DNA of 42,154 bases from BQJU01 sp964015035 (lineage in GTDB: Bacteria > Bacteroidota > Bacteroidia > Chitinophagales > Saprospiraceae): assembly GCA_964015035.1 (NCBI GenBank), contig CAXHCA010000053.1, positions 1-42,154 of the forward strand, in the 5' to 3' direction. Shown one piece after another: positions 7,647 to 16,845 of the stretch. The notes below the pieces were generated by a model. It saw only the letters and a program-made list of their open reading frames with translations. It ran no database searches and had not been told where the DNA came from. Each line of letters starts with the position of its first letter. Position 1 is the stretch's first letter. A program made the translations under genes and the position numbers.

Positions 7647-8387
7647 ATGATGGAAGCACATTGGGAACACATTGAAAAATATCTGGCAGGCGAAATGGCT
7701 AAGAAAGAACGAGAAAATTTCGAAAAAGCTATGGAAGAAAATGAAGCGCTTGCTGAGGAGGTTACCCTAGTCAAAAACATGACAAATGGTATTCGCCTTT
7801 ATGGCAATACTAAACTCAAAGTAAAACTTGATGAAATTCATGAAAAAACGATAAAGTCACAGCCAAACACCCAGCCTCGTTCATTTACTGTTAATCGAGT
7901 CATGGCTATTGCCGCTACCGTAGCACTTCTGATCACCGCTTATGGCATTTGGCAATGGAATGCACAGATTCCCCTATCCACTCAAGCTTTGTACGACCAG
8001 TACCAAGAAACGTACTCATGGGATTTTCATCAGCGAGGCAACCAGGAATCGAATTTGGGCACCGCCTACCAATTATACAAAGAACAAGCATTTAGTGCAT
8101 TTGTTGATGAGATAAAACAACAATCAATCGATTTATCAGAAAATCCCCCATTAGCGCTGGCCTTGGGCTATGCCTTTGAGGCCATCGGACAAGGTGATAA
8201 GGCACGAACAACTTATCAAATAGCCGAAAAAAATCCATTATTTAAGCAAGAAGCGTTGTGGTATCAAGCGCTATCTTTCTTAAAGGAAGACAATAGGGAG
8301 GCAACTCGCAGAAAACTTCAGCTGATAATCAGTGGTGACGGCAGTGTTTATGTTAAAAAAGCGACAGAATTATTGGAAAAACTGTAA
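7647..8387 (+). CDS. Anti-sigma-factor-like membrane protein with C-terminal TPR-like region
   Basis: 246 residues. The cytosolic N-terminus (about 1-82) has the helical pattern of Bacteroidota anti-sigma proteins (HIEKYLAGEMAKKERENFEK). It lacks a zinc-binding HxxxCxxC motif. One transmembrane helix follows at about 84-104 (VMAIAATVALLITAYGIW), then a helical C-terminal region of about 140 residues with TPR-like repeats (LALALGYAFEAIGQGDKA). The start ATG directly follows the sigma stop; a second ATG three bases on is an equal alternative. It most likely holds the sigma factor at the membrane and senses a periplasmic signal. The gene ends 2 bp from the convergent CHAT gene. Confidence 0.75.
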   Translation: MMEAHWEHIEKYLAGEMAKKERENFEKAMEENEALAEEVTLVKNMTNGIRLYGNTKLKVKLDEIHEKTIKSQPNTQPRSFTVNRVMAIAATVALLITAYGIWQWNAQIPLSTQALYDQYQETYSWDFHQRGNQESNLGTAYQLYKEQAFSAFVDEIKQQSIDLSENPPLALALGYAFEAIGQGDKARTTYQIAEKNPLFKQEALWYQALSFLKEDNREATRRKLQLIISGDGSVYVKKATELLEKL

Positions 8388-8389
8388 AA

Positions 8390-11341
8390 TTAGAGATGTC
8401 TATTTCTGGCAAAGAGCCATCCCCCAACACTCAGTAGTAAAATTGCAGCAAAAAAGTACCACCCCTTTATGAGATTCCGTTTAGCAGATAAATCGATTGG
8501 ATCATTGGCTCCGATTTGAGTAAAACCCGCCCAATACACCGGGTGTTGTTGTGCCGTTTTTTGGTCATGCAGAAACTGTAGTTGAGTTTCGCGTAAAGAG
8601 GTGCTTTTTGCATGCCCCTCCTGCAACATCATGTAATATTTGATCATCAGATCAGCAGTTGTCCGGTCGGCAATAGACCAAAGGCTCGTTAAGGTACTGG
8701 GACAGCCACCATAGGCTAAGGCCCTGGCCAAGCTCTGCACTCCTTCCCCAGAAAGAATGCTACCCACTCCAGTTTCACACGCACTAAGAACAACCAAGTC
8801 TGCCCGGAGAGACAAGCCATACAAATCAAGTGTATAAAGATAATCCTCTGGGCCAAAAAAAATCTTTCCATAAAGTGGATCGTCCGGATTGACACAGGCG
8901 TGAGTAGCTAGATGGAGAATTTGGTAATCACCAACCAGGTTTTTGAAACGCTCACTACTGGCTTTTGCGCCAAGAAAAAAATCACCATCGAGTTCTTCTG
9001 CAATGGTACGGACCTCCTCACTTGTATACTTCAAATCAGAGAGCTGATTATTGGCACATGAGCGGATTCCATGTCGTATTAACGGCCCCTTAAAAGAAGG
9101 AGCAAATCCTGCAAACAAAGATTTGGCTGAATTAGAAAGTAAACGTTCCTGATAATACAGGAGGCTTTTTAATGAGTAGGCATAACGTATTTCGTACCTT
9201 TCCAATACATATTCCATATTTTCTGGGCCATAATTTGGAGTTTCCTCATTCACCGGCTTGCCCATTGTCAGTGCAGTGAAGGGCAGAACATTCAAAATGC
9301 CATCGGGGACAATAATCAATTCTTTTAGTGGGAGATCTACTTTTTCCAAAATGTGCTTCAACAATAGTTCGTAAACTTGAAAAGACGATTGCCAAAAATC
9401 GGTAAAAGAAGAATGGGCATTTTTATAAAAAGAGAAATTAGACACTTCATTTAAAAACGCGTTGATCATCCGTAGATCGGAGGCATCTATTTCCCGCGCT
9501 TTAATTTCAAAGATGTCGGAGCCAACTACACAAGTGAGCAGGATAGTTGTGTCCATATAATACTCCAAAATTAATTCCCCATTGTTCAACAACTGTTCCT
9601 TTACTTTTTGTAGGGTTAGTGTATTTGAGGCATATTTCAAGGCAAAATACTCCGGATATTCCTCCTCGAAAGTTGTTTGAATCGTCTCAAATTCTTGATT
9701 TGTTTCAAATAATAGCTGGCTCCACTCCTTAATTTTCTTCTCATCCTGTTTGGCTTCATAAATTAACCGCTTATAGTTAGCCATTTTAGCTTTAAGGGCG
9801 GCCTCTTGAGCCAACAGGGCTTTTCTTCTGGTATTTGTACGTAAATCCTGAAACATCTGGCTATCATTAGTCTCTAAGGACTCCAGTAGGATCATGGCTT
9901 TGCTGTTTTCGAAAAAGTTTAAGGCAGCATCGGCATACCTTTCTTCTTGTGTGGCAACGTACAATGCTTGTGCAATACGGATAGCGACCCCATAAGCTTG
10001 ATGAACCTGGGTAGCTAAAAATTGCTTGGATTCTTGGGATAGATACCCGCGGCGCATCTGGGTGATGAGCCGATCCATGAAGGCAAAGTTGTCTAACCCT
10101 TGCAAAAGCGCTTCTCTATCTTGTTGCTTTTGGTAATATTTCCATAAAGCCTCGCCTTCTTTAACCAAAATCTTTAGCATAGTAACTTCGGCGAGAACCT
10201 CTATCGGAGTAGTAGGCAAACGCTGCTCTTGAGATACAGCTTGAAATAATGATTTTCTCGCTTGAGCGTAGAAATTTAAAGCGGTTTTGATGTCATCCAA
10301 TTGATGAAAAGCCTTGCCAAGTACATAGTAGGAAGTGCCTAGGTCACGATTGGGTGGAGCAAATCGTTCTTTTGCTAACACCAAACTTTTTTCGAGATAG
10401 CCTATCCCTTGTTTTAAGAAAGATTTCTGTTGTAGATACAACTGCCCCAAATAGCGATAGGTAAACAGGCGAGAAGCGTCAAACTTATACTCCTGCTGGA
10501 GTTGCAAAGATTTTTTTAGTAGCATTTCTGCTTGCGCAAAATCACCGATTCTATCATAGGTCTTCCCTAGATTGTTGCAAACATTGACATAGTTTTCAAC
10601 CTCGGTCAAACTTAATTTCAGGTTGTTAATTTCTGTATTTTCCTTGAATGAAAGGTGCGCTCTTTGAAAAAAACGAAGTGCCGTTGGGAAATCACCCTCA
10701 TCAAAATATAGGTGACCAAGATTGTTTAAAATTGCTGCCTTGACCGACCACGAAATCGCATCGCCATAATTTAAGGCATACTGATAACTATCCAATGCTT
10801 TTTTATAATCGCCTGCATTTCGGTAGAGGGTAGCAAGATTATTCCAAGTTCTGGATAAATGATTAGAGTCAGGTTTCATTCGGATTAATTCATAATGGAC
10901 GGCCTGACGATAGTCTTCAATAGCCAATTCAAAAGAAAAGGAAAGATTGTGCAGATTCCCTCGTCTATAATGCGCGTATGTGAGGTGTTCTTTATATAAA
11001 TCTGATTCCGGCTCGTTCATCACTGCCACCCAGAAAGTTGAATCACTGTAAGTCATTGCCTTTTCCAATTGACCTAGCTGCATATAAACACTAGAGAATC
11101 CGAAATAACAATTGTAAAGCCCTTCAATATCCTGTACTTGCTTAAACACATCAATAGCCCGGTTCCAATAATAAGCCATGCTGTCGATGTCTCCCTTACG
11201 CAAAACTGATTTTCCCCTCTGATAATACTGATCTCCCTCATTCAAGGGCTCAGTAGGATCAGCTTGAGCTTGTAGAACTCCTGGCAGCCACCCTAGGAGC
11301 AAAAACAATCCAATTAATTGTGTGACGTTCTTCTTGTTCAT
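8390..11341 (-). CDS. TPR-CHAT domain protein (caspase-like protease), membrane anchored
   Basis: 983 residues from MNKKNVTQLIGLF, chosen because a signal peptide (about 1-25) begins there. The open frame extends 25 residues further, without a plausible export signal. Residues about 30-400 are tetratricopeptide repeats (AGDYKKALDSYQYALNYGD, EGDFPTALRFFQRA, IGDFAQAEMLLKKSLQL), followed by a coiled region at about 500-570. The C-terminal CHAT peptidase domain has the catalytic pair H814 (HLATHA) and C855 (LSACETGVG). A transmembrane helix (about 958-978) and a short basic tail end the protein. This arrangement puts repeats and protease outside the cytosol. It is convergent with the anti-sigma gene (2 bp between stops). 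A natural hypothesis is that it cleaves or senses that protein or the surface proteins encoded nearby. No GTTACC-N17-ACTAA promoter is seen for it. Confidence 0.9.
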   Translation of the reverse strand: MNKKNVTQLIGLFLLLGWLPGVLQAQADPTEPLNEGDQYYQRGKSVLRKGDIDSMAYYWNRAIDVFKQVQDIEGLYNCYFGFSSVYMQLGQLEKAMTYSDSTFWVAVMNEPESDLYKEHLTYAHYRRGNLHNLSFSFELAIEDYRQAVHYELIRMKPDSNHLSRTWNNLATLYRNAGDYKKALDSYQYALNYGDAISWSVKAAILNNLGHLYFDEGDFPTALRFFQRAHLSFKENTEINNLKLSLTEVENYVNVCNNLGKTYDRIGDFAQAEMLLKKSLQLQQEYKFDASRLFTYRYLGQLYLQQKSFLKQGIGYLEKSLVLAKERFAPPNRDLGTSYYVLGKAFHQLDDIKTALNFYAQARKSLFQAVSQEQRLPTTPIEVLAEVTMLKILVKEGEALWKYYQKQQDREALLQGLDNFAFMDRLITQMRRGYLSQESKQFLATQVHQAYGVAIRIAQALYVATQEERYADAALNFFENSKAMILLESLETNDSQMFQDLRTNTRRKALLAQEAALKAKMANYKRLIYEAKQDEKKIKEWSQLLFETNQEFETIQTTFEEEYPEYFALKYASNTLTLQKVKEQLLNNGELILEYYMDTTILLTCVVGSDIFEIKAREIDASDLRMINAFLNEVSNFSFYKNAHSSFTDFWQSSFQVYELLLKHILEKVDLPLKELIIVPDGILNVLPFTALTMGKPVNEETPNYGPENMEYVLERYEIRYAYSLKSLLYYQERLLSNSAKSLFAGFAPSFKGPLIRHGIRSCANNQLSDLKYTSEEVRTIAEELDGDFFLGAKASSERFKNLVGDYQILHLATHACVNPDDPLYGKIFFGPEDYLYTLDLYGLSLRADLVVLSACETGVGSILSGEGVQSLARALAYGGCPSTLTSLWSIADRTTADLMIKYYMMLQEGHAKSTSLRETQLQFLHDQKTAQQHPVYWAGFTQIGANDPIDLSAKRNLIKGWYFFAAILLLSVGGWLFARNRHL

Positions 11342-11513
11342 GATTTGCACAATTTGTCCATAGGTAGGCAGAACAAAGAACAAGATAGGTGTTTTTGGCC
11401 TATCGAAAAAGAGCAAATGCGGTCATTGCTTACTCCTCCCCGATCCATTTTAATGTTTATGGGTATTTACAAATTGGAAGATTTACATTTTAGTTTGGTC
11501 CCGATTATATTTA

Positions 11514-12784
11514 TTAAAGTACGAAGATCTTTTTGACAACTTGTTGTTTGGCCGTTTCAAGCGTCAAAAAATACATTCCACTCGGAAGGTCAACTAGTTC
11601 TAGTGATTGGGCATGTGCTCCCGCATCCATATCCGCTGAGTAGTAAAACGCTTTTACCCTTTTTCCAGTCAGATCAGTCAAATAAAGATTGATGGGCATT
11701 TTTTCTTGAATTTGAAAGTCTATTTGCAGCTGATCTTTAACAGGGTTTGGATAAACCTCAAACTCATGATCAATGGTTACAGCTTGTTTAATTGCACTTC
11801 GACTCTGATCAAGGTCAATATTTTCTTCCCCGGATCGCGCAAAGATTCGTTCCCATGAAATACCATTATATTCCAAAACTGTTTGGCACTCATCACCTTG
11901 TATAAAATGCACCTCAAGACCATCCAGCCCTAAGGTGGTACAATCATTATCGGTATGCGCTCTATTTTGATAGACCCTCAAGATATATTCTTCACCAATA
12001 TCCAGAGGATACTGATTGGGGAATAAAACTGAAATATCCACATCTACTTGTGTAGTGCTTTGCACCCACTGGATGGGGGTAGTTGGAGCATAGGTAGATG
12101 TCGCTATGGGCCCTCCTGTGGAAGATGCCTGCTCAAGAAAACAGAATAAATAAAAAGGTCGCACGGTAGCTGGGGCAGCATTACACATTTCATGCTGAAC
12201 GGTAAAAGAAAAAAGATCGCAAGTTTCATCATACTGGATATCTGAATCTCTGGTTGTCAATACAACCACAAAATCTTCATCTACCGAATTGGTTACCATA
12301 GCGTTATAGTCTTCTATTTCGCCATTATATATCGAATCACAGGGATCTATGATAGGTACATCACTGACAATGATCCTAATCCTTGTCGTGACGTCGGGAA
12401 AACCCATGGGGATCATCACATTTCCGCTGCATAATCCGAGGAAGTCCCCATGTTGACTAATAACTCTGACCCTCCCATAAAATCTCCGTTTCCATCAAAA
12501 TCAATGTACAAAGCGTAAAATTTTGGACCACTTCCGCCGGGAAAGGTCAAGCTATAGAAGTAGTTTTGCCCCGGCTCAACCGTGGTGTAGGTCGGATAGA
12601 AGGTATATCCATTATTTCCGGAAGGATTGCTAATCGTAATGAATTTAAAATCCGAAATGTAGAGGTTCTGTGAAGCAACGTGAGGAATACAATAGTTATC
12701 TTCCTGTGCAAAGGTGGCTGAAGTACTTAGAACTAATAACCAAAATAAAAAAGCAAAATGTGCTGAGCGCTCTTGTTTTTTCAT
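11514..12784 (-). pseudogene. GEVED-domain T9SS secreted protein, split by a -1 frameshift
   Basis: Two frames form one gene. The first runs from ATG 12784 (MKKQERSAHFAFLFWLL signal peptide) to a TGA at 12416-12418. The second is open from 12419 to the stop at 11514. The first holds the front half of a GEVED domain (YCIPHV, LYISDF, SNPSGNNGYT, YIDFDGNGDF). The second holds its back half (TTRIRI, PCDSIYNGEIEDY) and a C-terminal T9SS domain (FEVYPNPVKDQLQ, LPSGMYFLTLE). Inserting one G at the junction (ATG-GTG-ATG) restores the domain. The frame is also open from 12838, but that start overlaps the promoter at 12825-12853. It may be a sequencing error, a real inactivation or phase-type variation; no classical slippery heptamer is seen. 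It is a candidate target of the nearby sigma factor. Confidence 0.8.
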
Positions 12785-12824
12785 AAAAATAGGGTTTGTG
12801 AAAAAAAGCAAAAGATTATCGTGG

Positions 12825-12853
12825 GTTAGTTCTATCACTGAAAAAAAGGTAAC
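12825..12853 (-). promoter_or_regulatory. Predicted ECF-type promoter GTTACC-N17-ACTAAC of the GEVED/T9SS gene
   Basis: On the minus strand GTTACC (12853-12848), 17 bases, ACTAAC (12830-12825). The upstream GT of GTGTTACC is also shared with the promoter of the large T9SS gene. The start site near 12819 gives a leader of about 35 bases to the ATG at 12784 and excludes the longer start at 12838. Confidence 0.65.
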
Positions 12854-12897
12854 ACCTAATTTTCACTTTTTTTTACAAACCAGCAAATGCCACAAAA

Positions 12898-13833
12898 TTA
12901 TTCCATCAGCCCCCTGCCCTCCTTATGGATGCGGCCATCCTTGTTGAGCTTCTTCATCAGTCGATCTAAAATGCCGTTGATAAAATCCTTACTCTTTTCG
13001 GTGCTGTACATCTTAGAGATTTCCACAAATTCATTGAGGGTTACCTTGGTGGGAATAGTTGGGAAGATCAATAGCTCACTTAAGGCCATCTTTAATAGAA
13101 TCATATCAATAATCGCCACGCGATCAGCATCCCAATTTTTTAGCGTTGGCTCAATAAGGGCCAGTAACTCTGTATCTTCATTGATGACTTTCAAAAGAAG
13201 GGCTTCTCCAAAGTCTTTGATGGTATCGTCGGTAGGTTCGTATTCTTTGTAAAAATGCTCATCGGCAGGAAGTGCTTTGATCGTCTTTTTCATCGCACCA
13301 ACAACGAGCGATTTATCGTCGAACCAAAGTGGGAAAAAATCTTCTAAAAATTCATTAAACGCCTCGTTCTGAATACAGTTTTTGAAGAGGTCGAGCAGGG
13401 CTTTCTTGTGTTCCTGAATCGTGTTGTCCTCTTTTTGCACATACGCCTGATAGTCATCGCTTTTGGCGTATTCGATATAAAACCGCTTCACGATATCGCG
13501 ATCGATCTTTTCATCGAATTTATATGCACTAAAATACCGTTGAAGTTCTTTGTTTTCAGAAATGGAGCTGAGCAAAGGATTTTCGTAAAGCTTGGCAGTA
13601 AACTTTTTGTCTTCTTCCGAGGGGAGTAGCTTCGCATGTTTTCGTTCGGCATCTTCCTGTGAAAAACCAGCAATGGTCTTAAATAGAAAAAGATTGAACA
13701 TATACAGTTCAAACGAAGTACGGATATTATTCCGATACATCTTCAACACAGCCTCAGCTCCTAGAGCCTTATCCCTGCTCTGGGAATAAAGCATCTGCAT
13801 TACTTTAATGCGGACGTTCCTTCTACTTAACAT
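12898..13833 (-). CDS. nusB: Transcription antitermination factor NusB
   Basis: 311 residues, the usual length for NusB of Bacteroidota, which carries a long N-terminal extension compared with the ~140-residue E. coli protein. The start MLSRRNVRIKVMQMLYS is the characteristic NusB N-terminus. The C-terminal part (about 205-300) has the NusB helical core (NWDADRVAIIDMILLKMALSELL, TKVTLNEFVEISKMYST, FINGILDRLMKKL). With NusE (S10) it binds boxA RNA during rRNA transcription. The gene lies alone between the T9SS genes and the DoxX gene. Confidence 0.93.
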   Translation of the reverse strand: MLSRRNVRIKVMQMLYSQSRDKALGAEAVLKMYRNNIRTSFELYMFNLFLFKTIAGFSQEDAERKHAKLLPSEEDKKFTAKLYENPLLSSISENKELQRYFSAYKFDEKIDRDIVKRFYIEYAKSDDYQAYVQKEDNTIQEHKKALLDLFKNCIQNEAFNEFLEDFFPLWFDDKSLVVGAMKKTIKALPADEHFYKEYEPTDDTIKDFGEALLLKVINEDTELLALIEPTLKNWDADRVAIIDMILLKMALSELLIFPTIPTKVTLNEFVEISKMYSTEKSKDFINGILDRLMKKLNKDGRIHKEGRGLME

Positions 13834-13963
13834 TTAACTCCTTTTTTAGAGCAGCTTGTCACGTTCTGCTTATTCAGCTTGGTTCTTGACAAATCTCGTG
13901 ATTCATCTGCCATGCAAATAAAGGGTAATTATTGCAAAAAGCTTGTATGATAAAGAAAAAAAT

Positions 13964-13987
13964 GTACAAGCGGGCAAGCGCCTGTAC
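13964..13987 (-). terminator. Hairpin terminator after the DoxX/BT_3928-like gene
   Basis: Arms GTACA (13964-13968) and TGTAC (13983-13987) with further GCG/CGC pairing. On the minus strand it is followed by TTTTTTTC. It is 13 bp past the stop at 14001. A T run on the plus strand as well suggests a bidirectional terminator. Confidence 0.75.
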
Positions 13988-14000
13988 GTTTTTTAGAGAA

Positions 14001-15479
14001 TTACTGCATAAACTCCTGTTCAATCGTCGAGAAATCGGGTAGCTTTTTGTAATGCCACTTCTTGATGATGGTTCCATTTTTCATCAAGACCAATCCCGGA
14101 TTTGAACGGACGATGGTTTTGAGCAAAATATCATCAGCCAAATAGATTGGATATTCGGCAGCGATTGTATTCTGAAAATCAACAATTCGTTCGGGACCAC
14201 TATACGCCGTTATGGCATAGACCTTGGCTCCCTTCTCTGCGCCAGCCTTCATGATCGGGTTTATAATATTGGTCCATTTGGCAACATAATCCTGGTCCCA
14301 GCTATAGGTTGCAATGGATTCTTGCCGCGTATCTACCCGGTCAAAGCGCTTCAAAACGATCAAGGTATCAGCAGAAGGAATCGTATCATTGACAAAAATG
14401 CTATCACTCACCACTTGTGTGGTTTTACCTTCTTGGCCATACAAACGGTAGGCGACAACCATAAAGCTATAGCCTTCCTCGCTGAGAATGTCCTCAGTCA
14501 CTTCATTGCCTTCAATATCACTGACGTCAAATTCACTGATCTTGGTATGGGCCACCTCCGGCTCAGATTTGATTTGCTTGAGTTCCCACTGCTCTTTGGG
14601 GTATTTTTTAAATTCCTTCATATACTGATCAAAAGGCAGGCGAACCACTTCTCCGGTCTCCTTATTGGTCATTTCGTAAGCTTCAATTTCTACATTGCCT
14701 GCTGCCTCCTCTTCCAGGTGTTTTTGTTCTCTGATGTTTACACCTTCCCTGAAAGGACGGAAATCAGTGTGTGGTAAATCCCACGAAAAGTTGCTGAAAC
14801 AGTAAATGGTAGTCACCACGATGGTGCCTAACGCAATCAGATTTCTGGCTGTTGCCGAAAACAACTGATGCTGGTGCTTCCAGGCAATGACAAACAAAAT
14901 ACCGGGAATCAACAAAAACACATCTTTCAAGAATGATACTTTTGGTTCCAATTTGAGAAAATCACCAAAACAACCACAATCTGTAACCTTCATATTGGTT
15001 TCCACATAAGGGCCCCAATGCGCAAACTGGAAGAAATTGACACCTTCAGGAACATAACCGGTAAGAAAGGTAAAGCCTGTGAGGAATGTAAAGAACAGAA
15101 CCAAAATTAAGAACGCCCAAGCGGTCAGCTTACGCAATGCTCCCACGATCAACATCACACCAAGCACTATTTCAAACACGATCATGATCACAGAAAAGGC
15201 GGTCACATAATTCGATAACCAAGGAAACATTGGTGCTAAAAAAGAGAACCAGGTGTGGCTAAAGGTAGATTCAAACTCTCCAAAGTATTGCTCCATCTTG
15301 TAAGCCGTTCCCAATGGGTCAACGGCCTTGACCAAACCCGAAAAAATAAAGAGGGCTCCTACAAAATTTTGTAAATAGCTCAACAGGATATTCTTAACCC
15401 GATCGGTGGCAAAATACATTAATCCTGTCAAGATCAATGCGGTGATCGCAATGCCGATGATAAGCGTGCCTAAGGTCAT
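14001..15479 (-). CDS. BT_3928-like DoxX family membrane protein with C-terminal thioredoxin-like domain
   Basis: 492 residues from the ATG at 15479. The frame is open to a TTG at 15533, but the ATG gives a clean N-terminal helix (MTLGTLIIGIAITALIL). The first ~250 residues hold about seven helices of the DoxX/MauE-like type (LQNFVGALFIFSGLVKAVDPLGTAYKM is the family hallmark). The last ~170 residues look like a thioredoxin-like fold (SYSFMVVAYRL-type strand, KVYAITAYSG, NPGLVLMKNGTIIKKWH) without a C-x-x-C pair, so it is not an obvious oxidoreductase. In Bacteroidota this gene follows a DUF1599 gene and lies near tpiA, as it does here. Confidence 0.85.
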   Translation of the reverse strand: MTLGTLIIGIAITALILTGLMYFATDRVKNILLSYLQNFVGALFIFSGLVKAVDPLGTAYKMEQYFGEFESTFSHTWFSFLAPMFPWLSNYVTAFSVIMIVFEIVLGVMLIVGALRKLTAWAFLILVLFFTFLTGFTFLTGYVPEGVNFFQFAHWGPYVETNMKVTDCGCFGDFLKLEPKVSFLKDVFLLIPGILFVIAWKHQHQLFSATARNLIALGTIVVTTIYCFSNFSWDLPHTDFRPFREGVNIREQKHLEEEAAGNVEIEAYEMTNKETGEVVRLPFDQYMKEFKKYPKEQWELKQIKSEPEVAHTKISEFDVSDIEGNEVTEDILSEEGYSFMVVAYRLYGQEGKTTQVVSDSIFVNDTIPSADTLIVLKRFDRVDTRQESIATYSWDQDYVAKWTNIINPIMKAGAEKGAKVYAITAYSGPERIVDFQNTIAAEYPIYLADDILLKTIVRSNPGLVLMKNGTIIKKWHYKKLPDFSTIEQEFMQ

Positions 15480-15538
15480 TTTGTTGTGTTTTTTTTGTAC
15501 GTTGGTAAATGCTTCAAACAACACATTCACCAAAGGGT

Positions 15539-16096
15539 TTACTTTTGTTCTTCTATTTGAATCAATGCAAAAATAGCATAGTTAATGATATCGTGGTAAT
15601 TGCCTTGTACTCCTTCGGAAACCAGTGTTTTCCCCTGATTGTCCTCAATTTGTTTGATGCGTAAAAGTTTGGACAAAATCAAATCAGTAATCGAACTGAT
15701 CCGCATCTCCCGCCATACTTCTCCGTAGTCGTGATTTTTACGGATCATCAATTCGCGGGTATTGTCAAAATGCTGGTCATATAGTTCGCCAACGGTGGCT
15801 ACATCCATCTCCAGAGGAGCATCCTTCGGCAAAGAAAGCTGAATGAGGGCCATCAGGCTGTAATTGACAAGAGCAATATATTCCCCATCCACCGAGTCGT
15901 CGATCTTCTGTTCCCCTTTTTCCTCTATGCTTCTAATGCGCTTGGCCTTAATGTACAATTGGTCCGTCAGAGAAGAGGGGCGCAAAATTCGCCAGGAAGT
16001 GCCGTAGTCTTGAGTTTTTTTGACAAACAACTCCCGACATTGAGCCATGATCTCGTCGTATTGTTGAAGGGTACGTTCCACTCTTTTTTTTTGCAA
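15539..16096 (-). CDS. DUF1599 (nucleotide modification associated domain 1) protein
   Basis: 185 residues made of two tandem copies of one helical unit. The first has TQDYGTSWRILRPSSLTDQ and KAKRIRSIEE; the second has NHDYGEVWREMRISSITDL and LLRIKQIEDN, each followed by an NYxxxALIQ helix. The D-Y-G and W-R-x-(L/M)-R motifs define DUF1599. Its biochemical role is not established; the family name suggests a link to modified nucleotides. It lies upstream of the DoxX gene (60 bp to the chosen ATG) and is probably co-transcribed with it. Confidence 0.88.
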   Translation of the reverse strand: MQKKRVERTLQQYDEIMAQCRELFVKKTQDYGTSWRILRPSSLTDQLYIKAKRIRSIEEKGEQKIDDSVDGEYIALVNYSLMALIQLSLPKDAPLEMDVATVGELYDQHFDNTRELMIRKNHDYGEVWREMRISSITDLILSKLLRIKQIEDNQGKTLVSEGVQGNYHDIINYAIFALIQIEEQK

Positions 16097-16187
16097 ATAT
16101 AGGGTAATTTAACGTTTCTTTGTCAGCTTGATCTATAAGGAGAATTCAATTTTTGTTAATCGGTTGTTAATGCAGTAAATTGCGCCG

Positions 16188-16841
16188 ATGGAAGACGTAT
16201 ATCAAACGATAAGTGATCATAGCTTCGGCGAATTCAGGGACCGGGGCAGCAAATTTCTTGCCTACGCCTATCCTGCGACCTCTGCAGAGGAGGCTTTGCA
16301 GTATTTGACGGAAGTCAAAAAATTGCATCCTAAAGCTCGACATCACTGTTATGCCTATCGCTTGGGATTGGATCAAAACAACTTTCGGGCGAACGATGAT
16401 GGTGAGCCCAGTGGCACTGCCGGACGACCTATTTTGGGACAAATAGATAGCTATGAGTTGACCAATGTGGTGGTGATTGTTGTCCGCTACTTTGGAGGAA
16501 CCAAACTAGGCACTTCGGGATTGATCAATGCCTATAAAACAAGTACGGCCGAAGCATTGGCCCAAGCCAACATCGTGCAAAAAATTGTAAAGGATACCTT
16601 TCGGTTGGAATTTGAGTATGGCATTATGGGGCAAGTCATGAATGCCTTGAAGCAATGCAATCTCGAGATAGTCAATCAGGATTTTGGCGTAACGCCAAGT
16701 TTGGAATTTGCGGTGCAACAAGGATTGAAGGAAGAAGCTTTGATCCATTTAAAAGCACTCATTCTCGGCATTACCATTGATGAGGCCACAACAATTGAAA
16801 AAACTGAAGGATTTCAAATCAAGTATCTGTTTACTGCCTAA
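16188..16841 (+). CDS. YigZ / IMPACT family protein (UPF0029)
   Basis: 217 residues. The N-terminal UPF0029 domain (about 1-125) has the hallmarks SKFLAYAYPATS, ARHHCYAYRLG, NDDGEPSGTAGRPIL and VRYFGGTKLGTSGL. The smaller C-terminal domain (about 140-205) is ferredoxin-like. The family is related to eukaryotic IMPACT, a translational regulator; bacterial YigZ is thought to bind nucleic acid or GTP, but its function is not settled. Convergent with the S9 peptidase gene, with only 4 bp between the stops and no terminator visible. Confidence 0.93.
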   Translation: MEDVYQTISDHSFGEFRDRGSKFLAYAYPATSAEEALQYLTEVKKLHPKARHHCYAYRLGLDQNNFRANDDGEPSGTAGRPILGQIDSYELTNVVVIVVRYFGGTKLGTSGLINAYKTSTAEALAQANIVQKIVKDTFRLEFEYGIMGQVMNALKQCNLEIVNQDFGVTPSLEFAVQQGLKEEALIHLKALILGITIDEATTIEKTEGFQIKYLFTA

Positions 16842-16845
16842 TTCT

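Noticed and set aside
12785..12838. N-terminal extension of the GEVED gene
   Set aside because: It overlaps the predicted promoter and precedes the signal peptide.
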